Shown here: positions 1 to 8,433 of the stretch, piece after piece
Layout: each line of letters opens with the position of its first letter
How positions within the stretch are numbered: the first letter of the stretch is position 1
IMG/VR virus record: IMGVR_UViG_3300024500_000052
Location: 1 to 40,897 of that record
Reading direction: 5' to 3' (one strand)
DNA length: 40,897 bases
DNA from: a virus
Notes under the pieces: generated by a model
Databases searched by the model: none
Told to the model about the DNA's origin: nothing
What the model saw: the letters and a program-made list of their open reading frames with translations, nothing else
Translations under genes and position numbers: made by a program

Positions 1-351
1 CCTCCAGTATTAAAACTTAACGGATACGGAGATTATGTATTCAAAGATGTGCCTGTGGTAGTTACAAACTTTTCAATAGAATTACCTAATGATTGTGATT
101 ATATTTCTACAGGACTATCTGCCGGCGCACCTAGTGCAGGTGTAGTATCAAAGGCAGCATCTTTAGTTGGAATTAACATTCCAGGATCCAGCGTAGGACA
201 AGGTGTCGCGTGGGCACCAGTTAAAAGTACAATTACAGTTACAGTACAGCCATTGTACAGTAGAGAACAAGTTAGAAACTTTAGCCTTGATAAGTTTATC
301 AAAGGAGACTATGTACTTGGTTCAGGTAACAATAAATCAGGATTCATTTAA
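1..351 (+). CDS. Tail-tube cap/initiator-like baseplate protein, C-terminal fragment (gp48/gp54-like)
   Basis: The frame is open from the first base, so the left edge cuts the gene and only its last 116 residues are visible. The fragment begins PPVLKLNGYGDYVF and ends in a beta-rich stretch, STITVTVQPLYSREQV, followed by FSLDKFIKGDYV. This pattern resembles the tube-like domains at the end of T4-type tail-tube caps and initiators (gp48, gp54), which join the baseplate hub to the tail tube. The position directly before gp53, a hub and gp5 supports a baseplate-tube role. The stop overlaps the gp53 start in TAATG, implying coupled translation. The exact family member cannot be settled from the C-terminus alone, and another tube-fold protein is possible. 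Confidence 0.55.
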   Translation, partial: PPVLKLNGYGDYVFKDVPVVVTNFSIELPNDCDYISTGLSAGAPSAGVVSKAASLVGINIPGSSVGQGVAWAPVKSTITVTVQPLYSREQVRNFSLDKFIKGDYVLGSGNNKSGFI

Positions 352-650
352 TGGTAACGTATAACAATAAAAGCCCGTGGTTTAAAACACAAGAACTTCC
401 AGGATTTCTTGCACCTATCAATGTGCGCCCAGTTAGTGCAGAGCCAGACGATTGGGTTTATACAATTGAACCGCAGTACAATCACAGACCTGATTTATTA
501 GCATATGACTTGTATGGCTCTACTAAATTATGGTGGGTGTTCATGCAACGTAATATGGACACTATAAAAGATCCAATTTTTGATTTTAGATCTGGAGTAA
601 AAATTTACATTCCTAAAAAATCTAGTTTATTCGATGTGTTAGGATTATAA
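351..650 (+). CDS. 53: Baseplate wedge protein gp53-like
   Basis: This 99-residue protein resembles the short marine versions of T4 gp53, a wedge component with a LysM-like fold that clamps neighbouring wedges. The recognisable core is YDLYGSTKLWWVFMQRN followed by IKDPIFDFRSGVKIYIP, the aromatic helix and the final strand of the domain. It is much shorter than T4 gp53 (about 196 residues), as expected if only the LysM-like part is kept. The start ATG shares one base with the preceding stop (TAATG), and the next gene begins one base after its stop, so it sits in a translationally coupled baseplate run. Confidence 0.8.
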   Translation: MVTYNNKSPWFKTQELPGFLAPINVRPVSAEPDDWVYTIEPQYNHRPDLLAYDLYGSTKLWWVFMQRNMDTIKDPIFDFRSGVKIYIPKKSSLFDVLGL

Positions 651-651
651 T

Positions 652-3087
652 ATGCCTTTAACAGACAGTATCGGTATTAAACGAAATGTACTGGAAAAAT
701 TTTCTTCCTATAACAGCATTTTTACAATTAGTGCTTTAACTAGTGAACAAATAAATTTTCCAGAATCATCTACAAGTTATAAAAATAATCAACTAGGACA
801 GATTATTTTACGTAGCGGTGCAGGCAGACCCGACAACAGAGTTATGACTGCATATACTTCAGCGGCAAACCCAACAGGAAAATACGACTTTTATATTGAC
901 AACATTGAAATAGGTAGTTTAATAACCTACGATAAAAGAACTAAAGGAACAAACTCTACAAATATAAGTTTTGAAATATTTGAACCTTATAGTTTAGGAA
1001 TGTTTTTACAGACATTACAATTAGCCGCCGCCGCACAATCGGATCAAGGTATGATGGTTAACTATACAGAAATGCCTTTTTTGTTAACCATAGAATTTAT
1101 TGGCTATGACAGCGCAGGAAATATTATTCCTGTAGACGACGTTTTAAATCGACACATTCCTTTTACTTGGGGACAGATAGAAATGGATATTTCTGCCTCT
1201 GGTTGTCGATATAAATGCACAGCCATTCCTTACAACGAATCTGCACTGTCAGACGAAGTAAACACATTAAAATCAGATATAAAAATCAGCGGCACAACAG
1301 TTCAGGAAATATTACAGTCGGGTACTAATAGTCTGCAAAGATGGGCCAATGAGCGTACAAAAGAAATGGCCAAACAAGGAAGTGAAACAGGCAAAGAAGA
1401 ATATGTTCCAGACGAAATTGTTATAATCTTTCCTAAAGACGGCGCACAGATATCATCTACAGAAATTCAAGATGATGCTGGACAATCAGCAACAGTTAAT
1501 CCATCGTCGGAATCAAAAGATAAAAAAGTTCAAGAAAAATTAACATTAAACAAAAGTAGTAACTCTGTGGGCGGCACAGCAGGATCTGTAAAAATGCTCG
1601 TGCAGAATTCAGAATCTTTAAACGATATAGGTAAATCAAAAATGGGATTTGACCTAGACACTGGCGGAGACAGTCAATTAAAACCTAAAGATCAAATACA
1701 AAAAGACCCAGACAAGCCTAACTCTAGAAAAGACAACGTCTACGATCCTAAGGATAAAGTTTTTAAATTTGGCCAAGGCACAACAATAGTTAATGCTATT
1801 ACAGAAGTATTGTTGATGAGCGAATTTTGTAAAACAAACACAACGGCGCCTTCAGACAAAATGGGATTTAAAAAATGGTTTAGAATTGAAACACAGGTAT
1901 TCAATTTAAAGCCACAGCCTGGAAACAATAACAGGGCAAAGATTCCTAAACTTTATGTTTTTAAAATTGTTGAATATCTTGTACACGAGCACAGATTTAA
2001 ACCTCCAGGCGCACAGCCACAGGGTTACGATGAATTAAAAAAGAATGCAGTTAAAGAATACAATTACATTTACACTGGCAAAAACGTAGATATTCTTACT
2101 TTTAATATTCAATTAAAAGCAGGATTGTTTACAACGGCTTATGCAGATAAAAACGCACTATCCGGCGCGGTGTACCCGCAAATTAATGGCCAAGGCGTAG
2201 GTTCCGCAGGACAACCGACCAACGACGAAGCAAACAAAAATGCTGTTGAAAAAGGTGCTCCAGTTGTTCCTGTAGGCGAAACATTTAGAAGATATAAAAA
2301 TGCTGGTGGCGGTCCAAACGATGACTATCGTAGTTTAGTTGCTAAAAACTTTTACGAAGCATTACTAAACAGTCAAGCAGATTTAATGACAGCAGACATA
2401 GAAATACTAGGAGACCCTTACTATATTGCCGATAGTGGTATGGGAAATTTCAGTGACATTCCTGCAAACTTTAATGAAACATCCAGTGGCGCAATGAATT
2501 ATCAAAGTGGCGAAGTCGATGTTATCGTTAATTTTAGAACACCATCGGATTATAATTCTATCACCGGAAACATGGACTTTATGTCTGGTGTTCAAAATGC
2601 AGGATTTAGTGGGTTGTATAATGTTCAAGAAGTTACAAACGTCTTTAAAGGCGGAAAATTTACACAAACATTAAAAGCAATACGCAGACCAATACAAGAA
2701 CCAGTTAAAGAAGCACCGGCTGAAACTAAACAAGATGTTAAAAAACAAGAAGTTCCTGTAGCAGAACAAGCAACAAACAAACCTGAACCTCCAAAACAAC
2801 AAACGTTTGCACAGGCATTTGCATCTGCAAGAAAGAGTGCAGGAAATAGCGGCGGCAGATTTACTTGGACAGATCCTAAGACAGGTAATACTGGAGTTTA
2901 TCATACTGGATATAAAGGTGAAAATGTATTACCGCCTAACACAGACGAAGGTAAATCATTAACACAACGTCCAGGAGAAACTGCTAAGAAGTCAATCGAT
3001 TCTGTTTCTAAAGGATCGAGAGAAAGTCAAGTTGAATACACTAATACAGGAATACCAATTCCAGGAAGACCAAGAGGCGGCGCATAA
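652..3087 (+). CDS. Baseplate hub structural protein (gp27-like position)
   Basis: This 811-residue protein lies between gp53 and gp5, where a tail hub would be expected. The C-terminal half holds hub-like strands: GDPYYI near residue 587, then TGNMDFMSGVQNAGFSGLYNV and FKGGKFTQTLKAIRRP, a pattern typical of tube-fold hub proteins that carry the spike. Residues from about 260 to 370 are Lys/Asp/Ser-rich and look like a flexible linker. After the hub domain comes a Pro/Glu/Lys linker (about 675 to 715), then a short motif TFAQAFASARKSAG..GGRFTW near residue 718. The stop overlaps the gp5 start in TAATG. The hub role is inferred from order and fold-like patterns, and direct homology to gp27 is not demonstrated. 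Confidence 0.65.
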   Translation: MPLTDSIGIKRNVLEKFSSYNSIFTISALTSEQINFPESSTSYKNNQLGQIILRSGAGRPDNRVMTAYTSAANPTGKYDFYIDNIEIGSLITYDKRTKGTNSTNISFEIFEPYSLGMFLQTLQLAAAAQSDQGMMVNYTEMPFLLTIEFIGYDSAGNIIPVDDVLNRHIPFTWGQIEMDISASGCRYKCTAIPYNESALSDEVNTLKSDIKISGTTVQEILQSGTNSLQRWANERTKEMAKQGSETGKEEYVPDEIVIIFPKDGAQISSTEIQDDAGQSATVNPSSESKDKKVQEKLTLNKSSNSVGGTAGSVKMLVQNSESLNDIGKSKMGFDLDTGGDSQLKPKDQIQKDPDKPNSRKDNVYDPKDKVFKFGQGTTIVNAITEVLLMSEFCKTNTTAPSDKMGFKKWFRIETQVFNLKPQPGNNNRAKIPKLYVFKIVEYLVHEHRFKPPGAQPQGYDELKKNAVKEYNYIYTGKNVDILTFNIQLKAGLFTTAYADKNALSGAVYPQINGQGVGSAGQPTNDEANKNAVEKGAPVVPVGETFRRYKNAGGGPNDDYRSLVAKNFYEALLNSQADLMTADIEILGDPYYIADSGMGNFSDIPANFNETSSGAMNYQSGEVDVIVNFRTPSDYNSITGNMDFMSGVQNAGFSGLYNVQEVTNVFKGGKFTQTLKAIRRPIQEPVKEAPAETKQDVKKQEVPVAEQATNKPEPPKQQTFAQAFASARKSAGNSGGRFTWTDPKTGNTGVYHTGYKGENVLPPNTDEGKSLTQRPGETAKKSIDSVSKGSRESQVEYTNTGIPIPGRPRGGA

Positions 3088-4481
3088 TGTCTAATGAAAA
3101 TAATAGAAGTAATGAAGTAAGCGGTGGAAGAGTTGATCCAGGCCCTCACTTGGCAAGAGTAGTTAGAAATGAAGATAACAAATATATGGGCACACTCCAT
3201 GTACAGTTATTGCGTGATGTTGGTAATATACCAAACAGTGAAGGTAGCACATATCCTGTACAGTATCTAAGTCCATTTTATGGTGTTACTAGTTTAGAGC
3301 ATGTGGGAAAAAATAATACCTATGACGACACACAAAAAAGTTACGGTATGTGGATGGTGCCGCCAACTGAAGGAGGAATAGTTGTTGTTATTTTTATTGA
3401 AGGCGATACTAGCAAAGGTTTCTGGCTAGGCTGTGTTCAGGATGAATACATGAATTTTATGATTCCTGGAATTGCCGCAACGGAATTGAATACAAAAATT
3501 CCTCCAGCAAAAGAACCTGTAGCAGAATACAATAAAAAACTTAATACAGGAAATCAACCTGATGCTACACAAATTAAAAAACCTGTACATCCGTTTACAG
3601 GAGTATTAAGCACACAAGGTTTACTAACAGATGAAATTAGAGGCATAACAACTAGCTCTGCTCGCAGAGAAAGCCCAAGTAATGTATTTGGTATTAGTAC
3701 CCCAGGGCCTGTAGATAGATTATCTGGACAGGCACGCGGTACAGTTGGAACAAAAGAAAATCCTGTTAAAGGAGCCTTTGTTAGTCGTTTAGGCGGCACA
3801 ACTTTAGTAATGGATGACGGCGATGAAAATTATCTACGAACAGGACATGCTTCAGAAACTGCTTCTAATTATGTGTCTGTAGATGACAAAGGCGGCAGCA
3901 AAGATATACCTCACAATGAATTATTTCGTATTAGGACAAGAACTGGACATCAGATTCTTTTACACAATAGTGAAGATTTAATTTACATAGGTAATGCTCG
4001 AGGTACTACTTGGATCGAATTGACTAGCAACGGAAAGATAGATATTTTTGCCGAAGACAGCATTAGTATCCATACTAAAAACGACCTAAATATTACAGCA
4101 GACAGAGATATTAATATGAAAGCCGGTAGAAATATAAATTTAATTGCCGGAGAAAAAATGCACACGGAAACGGGTGCAGACTGGTTAGTGTCTGTAGGTG
4201 CAGACAGCAAATTAACAGTTAGCGGACAGAGCAATATCAGTGCCGGCGGCAACCATGTTGAAACAGCCAGCCAAATTCATATGAACGGCCCTGCGGCATC
4301 GACCTGCGGATCGGCTAGTGCGCCCAAGCGAATTCCACAGCACGAACCGTGGTCAGGACATGAAAATTTAAATCCAGCAGGCCATACTCCTGCTAAAACA
4401 GACTCTAGTTCTAGTGCAAGTGTAACAGATGGAACACAGTCTAAAATCGTTGATACCTTCAAAAAGATATCAAAAAAATAA
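3087..4481 (+). CDS. 5: Baseplate central spike protein gp5-like, without lysozyme domain
   Basis: This 464-residue protein has the gp5/VgrG layout. An N-terminal OB-fold (about residues 20 to 130) contains MWMVPPTEGGIVVVIFIEGD and FWLGCVQDEYMNFMIPG. A linker follows, and then from about residue 306 comes a run of short repeats such as DLNITADRDINMKAGRNINL, typical of the triple-stranded beta-helix needle that pierces the outer membrane. T4 gp5 (575 residues) carries a lysozyme domain between these parts. No such domain is visible here, so cell-wall cleavage must come from another protein or may not be needed. The C-terminus (after about residue 400) is Ser/Ala-rich with a HEPWSGHENLNP motif. 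Confidence 0.88.
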   Translation: MSNENNRSNEVSGGRVDPGPHLARVVRNEDNKYMGTLHVQLLRDVGNIPNSEGSTYPVQYLSPFYGVTSLEHVGKNNTYDDTQKSYGMWMVPPTEGGIVVVIFIEGDTSKGFWLGCVQDEYMNFMIPGIAATELNTKIPPAKEPVAEYNKKLNTGNQPDATQIKKPVHPFTGVLSTQGLLTDEIRGITTSSARRESPSNVFGISTPGPVDRLSGQARGTVGTKENPVKGAFVSRLGGTTLVMDDGDENYLRTGHASETASNYVSVDDKGGSKDIPHNELFRIRTRTGHQILLHNSEDLIYIGNARGTTWIELTSNGKIDIFAEDSISIHTKNDLNITADRDINMKAGRNINLIAGEKMHTETGADWLVSVGADSKLTVSGQSNISAGGNHVETASQIHMNGPAASTCGSASAPKRIPQHEPWSGHENLNPAGHTPAKTDSSSSASVTDGTQSKIVDTFKKISKK

Positions 4482-4483
4482 GA

Positions 4484-4491
4484 AATAAATA
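4484..4491 (+). promoter_or_regulatory. Possible late promoter AATAAATA before gp25
   Basis: AATAAATA lies in the 17-base gap between gp5 and gp25 and differs at one position from the GATAAATA seen before three other virion genes. T4 late promoters are TATAAATA. It ends only seven bases before the gp25 ATG, so a transcript starting in the usual place would be nearly leaderless. This is weaker than the other copies and could be a chance A/T run. Confidence 0.35.
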
Positions 4492-4498
4492 TTAAACT

Positions 4499-4942
4499 AT
4501 GGCAACTTATAACTCAGTCTCAGGTAGAAGTGTAATCCCTCAAAACGGAATACCAGATGCCGTTCCAACGGGCCGAGCGTACCGCGGACTAAGCACAATT
4601 AGCAACCCAACAGGTAGTTTTACACTATATGATTTAAGTCTAATCAAGCAGGATATTGTGAATCATCTACATATTAGACAGGGTGAAAAATTAGAAAATC
4701 CTGAGTTTGGTTGTATTATTTGGGACCTTTTATTCGATCCTTTAACAGAAGAATTAAAAGATATTATTGCAGAAAACGTTACACAGATAATGAACTACGA
4801 CCCTAGAGTTAAAGTAGATAGCCTTATAGTAAGCCAATATGAAAGCGGCATTCAAGTAGAATGTAACTTAACTTATTTGCCTTATAATATTTCTGAACAA
4901 CTACGCTTCAGATTTGACGAAGAAAATAACATCCTCAGTTAA
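4499..4942 (+). CDS. 25: Baseplate wedge protein gp25
   Basis: This 147-residue protein is close in length to T4 gp25 (132 residues). The family domain runs from about residue 44 to 145. DLSLIKQDIVNHLHIRQGEK leads into NPEFGCIIWDLLFDPLTEE, the conserved gp25/lysozyme-like-fold core, and then NYDPRVKVDSLIV. gp25 primes polymerisation of the contractile sheath at the wedge. The first 40 residues are Ser/Gly/Pro-rich and look like an extra arm. Its place between gp5 and gp6 matches other T4-like baseplate clusters. Confidence 0.92.
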   Translation: MATYNSVSGRSVIPQNGIPDAVPTGRAYRGLSTISNPTGSFTLYDLSLIKQDIVNHLHIRQGEKLENPEFGCIIWDLLFDPLTEELKDIIAENVTQIMNYDPRVKVDSLIVSQYESGIQVECNLTYLPYNISEQLRFRFDEENNILS

Positions 4943-4965
4943 TAATCTACCCACTTTTTAGACTT

Positions 4966-4973
4966 GATAAATA
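4966..4973 (+). promoter_or_regulatory. Late promoter motif GATAAATA upstream of gp6
   Basis: GATAAATA in the 49-base gap between gp25 and gp6 matches the T4-type late-promoter octamer (TATAAATA) except at its first base. Transcription would start near base 4980. The ribosome binding site GAGGG at 4981 to 4985 and the gp6 ATG at 4992 follow at ordinary spacing. The same octamer recurs at 22514 and 27343 on this strand. Confidence 0.7.
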
Positions 4974-4991
4974 TAATATCGAGGGCTGATT

Positions 4992-7900
4992 ATGGCAAGT
5001 GTAGATAGACAAAATAAACTAATAGCGGCAGAAGACTGGAAACGAGTATACCAGAGCTTTAAAAACGCAGACTTTAAATCGTACGACTTTGACAACCTTC
5101 GTCGTACTATGATCACGTATCTACGTGAAAATTATCCAGAAGATTTTAACGATTATATTGAGTCAAGTGAATACTTGGCCCTTATTGACCTTATTGCTTT
5201 CTTGGGACAAAACCTAGCATTTAGATTTGATTTAAACGCTCGTGATAACTTCCTTGAACTAGCAGAACGTCGTGAAAGTGTGCTACGTCTAGCACGTTTA
5301 CTATCCTACAACCCTAAGCGCAATCAGCCAGCCAACGGACTTTTAAAGTTCACTTCTATATCTACAACAGAATCTGTTATTGACAGCAACGGCAGAGATT
5401 TATCCAATCAGACTATTGTATGGAATGACAGTGCTAACAGCAATTGGTACGAGCAGTTTATTAAAGTAATCAATGCTTCGTTGCCAGAAACCAGCCAATT
5501 TGGAAAACCAACAGACAGCGCAACAATTAGTGGTGTTCCTTGCGAACAATATCGATTCAACGCATCAAATACTGAAGTGCCTATCTACGGATTTAGCAAA
5601 AATATTGATGGTAGAAATATTGATTTCGAAGTAGTATCTACATCATTTTCTGGAGCAAACTTTATCTATGAAGAACCTCCGTTTCCAACAAACAGTCTAG
5701 CATTCTTATACAGAGATGATGGCGGCGGTCCTCCTAGTAGTAACACAGGTTTCTTTGTACATTTCCGTCAAGGTACATTACAAGAAAGTACATTTACAAT
5801 TGAACGACCAAGCACTAGTGAAACATTAGACATTGACAGTCCTAACGTAAACAACACAGACGTGTGGTTATACGGACTTGACAGTATTGGTTTTGAATCC
5901 ACACTATGGACTAAAGTTGATTCTGTTGAAGGCAACAACATCATTTACAATAGTCTTTCTAAGAATATTAGAGATGTTTACTCTGTGCTTACACGTTCAT
6001 TGGATCGTATTAGATTAATCTTTTCTGATGGAACTTTTGGAAATTTACCACAAGGTAATTTTAAAGTTTATTACAGAACAAGTAATGGACAGTCTTATTC
6101 TATTAATCCAGCAGATATTAAAAACGTTACCATTGATATTCCTTACATCAGTCGCTCAGGAAAGAAGGAAGTTGTAACCGTTGCATTAGGATTAAAATAT
6201 ACAGTTACTAATGCGACTATTGCAGAAACATCTGACGAAATTAAAAACAATGCTCCTGCAACTTATTATACACAGAGTCGAATGATCACCGGTGAAGATT
6301 ATAATATTCTTCCACTAAGTGTTAATCAAGAAGTTGTTAAAATTAAATCTGTTAACAGAGTTAGCAGTGGTATTAGCCGTTATTTTGACCTAAAAGATTC
6401 TACAGGAAAATACAGCACGACTAATTTGTTTGGTACAGATGGAGTTATCTATAAAGAACCGATAGTAGATATTTTTACCTTTAGCGTAAGCACACGTTCT
6501 GATATCGAAAATGTAGTATTAAATCAAATAGAGCCTATACTTGCTCTTAGAAAAACTATTGATTTTTATCTTGACAGATATCCAACAGTTACACTAGCAC
6601 CTAATTATAGTGCATTTTATCAAAAGACTAATGCAGTTAATTTGTCTACAGGTTATGTAGGCGACATTGAAAATGCAGCCACAAAGAAGTTAGGATCTTT
6701 TACCAGTTCTAATTTGAGATACTTAATTCCAGGTGCCCTTGCAAAATTTATTCCACCGACAGGAAAAGTATTTGATGCAGATAATAATATTATAGATGCA
6801 ACAGCGGCAGATGAAAATTCAAAAACATACATTTGGAGCAAAGTAATTAATGTTATTTCTGATGGTACTGCTTCAAATACAGGACAATTAACTGACGGAA
6901 CCGGACCGGTTATCCTTAACGATGTTATTGCTACCGGATCATACATAGATTCTATATTACCTAAATTTGTAACAGGTTTAGAATCTAGCGTAATTACCAG
7001 AATGGTTGATTTAATATTTGCTAATAAAGAATTTGGTTTACGTTACGATGCTAATCTTACTACATGGAAAATTGTTACAGACACCAACGTCGATAAGAAA
7101 AACGATTTTAGTTTAGGTAAAGCAGGAGATGTAAGTAACCAACAATTAGACGCCAGTTGGATTATTTTATTTGAAACTAACGGTGAAACTTATACTGTTA
7201 CAAGTCGCGGCACTCGCTACGTTTTTGAAAGCGAAAAAGAAATTAGATTTTTCTTTGATAGTTCAGACAAAGTATACGACACTAGTACAGGAAAAATTGT
7301 TAGAGACAAAATTTCTGTATTAGGAATCAACCCAGAACCAGATGCCACAACACCGATTAATCAAGATGTTAATTGGGAAATTGTTGACGAATATAAAGGA
7401 TCTGACGGCTACATCGATAGTAAAAAGATTTCAATTAGTTTTTACGATCAGGACGAAGACGGTGTAGTTGACAACCCAGAAATTTTTGATGTTATTGTTG
7501 CACCAGATGTTAACCCAGAACAAAAATTTATTTTTCAAAAGAGCAGAGTTAGTATCGATGGTATAACAGATTACTATTATATTAAGAATGAAAATAATCT
7601 AATTAAAATTTTTACGACACAGGGTGTAGTAGACAGCAATCTGTTAGACAACCAACAATTAATCTATATTATGGATGAAAACGTTGTTAAAGTTTTCTAT
7701 AAAGAAAGTGTAAGTTTTGTAATCACTACAGAGTACAGAGCATTTGTGGGCAGAGACATGTTAAAATTCCAATACGTACACGCCGCAGATGAAAGTGCAA
7801 GAATAGATCCGGCAGCAACAAATATTATTGATGTATTCATGTTAACAAAAAACTATGACACGCAATATCGCTTGTGGCTAAACGGTGACATAACAACCAA

Positions 7901-8423
7901 GCCACTGCCTCCAAGCAGTGATGCACTATTCATTAATTTTGGTGCAGAGTTAGGAAAAATTAAAGCAATTAGCGACGAAGTAATCTATCATCCTGTAAAA
8001 TATAAAAATTTATTTGGATCTAAAGCAGATATTAGTCTACAGGCAACATTTAAAGTTGTTAAAAATAGTTCATTAGTAGTCAGCGACAATGATATTAAGA
8101 CTGGAGTTGTTAGCGCAATTAAGGAATTCTTTTCTATAGATAACTGGGACTTTGGAGATACATTCTACTTTGGAGAATTAGCAACCTATATCATGAACAG
8201 AATGAGTCCAAGAATTGCAAATATTGTTTTAGTTCCTAAAAATCAAAACTTGTCATTTGGCAGTCTTTATGAAATTAAAGCAAATCCGGATGAAATATTT
8301 GCCAGTTCTGTGTCTGTAGATAATGTTGAAATTATTTCAGAAATTACAGCGGCAAGATTAAACACAACAGGAGTTGTGCTAACATCTAGCACCACTTCAG
8401 CAAACGGCATAGTAAGTAACTAA
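4992..8423 (+). CDS. 6: Baseplate wedge protein gp6, enlarged
   Basis: This 1143-residue protein carries the gp6 N-terminal signature: FKSYDFDNLRRTMITYLREN, YIESSEYLALIDLIAFLGQN, then FRFDLNARDNFLELAERRES and LARLLSYNPKRN. gp6 forms the dimeric wedge ring of the baseplate and belongs to the gpJ-like family. T4 gp6 has 660 residues, so this one is nearly twice as long. The extra length lies mainly in the beta-rich middle (about residues 300 to 950). The C-terminal region (about 980 to 1110, with SIDNWDFGDTFYFGELATYI) looks like the conserved closing domain. A clear GAGGG ribosome site and a late-promoter octamer precede it. Confidence 0.92.
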   Translation: MASVDRQNKLIAAEDWKRVYQSFKNADFKSYDFDNLRRTMITYLRENYPEDFNDYIESSEYLALIDLIAFLGQNLAFRFDLNARDNFLELAERRESVLRLARLLSYNPKRNQPANGLLKFTSISTTESVIDSNGRDLSNQTIVWNDSANSNWYEQFIKVINASLPETSQFGKPTDSATISGVPCEQYRFNASNTEVPIYGFSKNIDGRNIDFEVVSTSFSGANFIYEEPPFPTNSLAFLYRDDGGGPPSSNTGFFVHFRQGTLQESTFTIERPSTSETLDIDSPNVNNTDVWLYGLDSIGFESTLWTKVDSVEGNNIIYNSLSKNIRDVYSVLTRSLDRIRLIFSDGTFGNLPQGNFKVYYRTSNGQSYSINPADIKNVTIDIPYISRSGKKEVVTVALGLKYTVTNATIAETSDEIKNNAPATYYTQSRMITGEDYNILPLSVNQEVVKIKSVNRVSSGISRYFDLKDSTGKYSTTNLFGTDGVIYKEPIVDIFTFSVSTRSDIENVVLNQIEPILALRKTIDFYLDRYPTVTLAPNYSAFYQKTNAVNLSTGYVGDIENAATKKLGSFTSSNLRYLIPGALAKFIPPTGKVFDADNNIIDATAADENSKTYIWSKVINVISDGTASNTGQLTDGTGPVILNDVIATGSYIDSILPKFVTGLESSVITRMVDLIFANKEFGLRYDANLTTWKIVTDTNVDKKNDFSLGKAGDVSNQQLDASWIILFETNGETYTVTSRGTRYVFESEKEIRFFFDSSDKVYDTSTGKIVRDKISVLGINPEPDATTPINQDVNWEIVDEYKGSDGYIDSKKISISFYDQDEDGVVDNPEIFDVIVAPDVNPEQKFIFQKSRVSIDGITDYYYIKNENNLIKIFTTQGVVDSNLLDNQQLIYIMDENVVKVFYKESVSFVITTEYRAFVGRDMLKFQYVHAADESARIDPAATNIIDVFMLTKNYDTQYRLWLNGDITTKPLPPSSDALFINFGAELGKIKAISDEVIYHPVKYKNLFGSKADISLQATFKVVKNSSLVVSDNDIKTGVVSAIKEFFSIDNWDFGDTFYFGELATYIMNRMSPRIANIVLVPKNQNLSFGSLYEIKANPDEIFASSVSVDNVEIISEITAARLNTTGVVLTSSTTSANGIVSN

Positions 8424-8433
8424 AGGACAGTAA

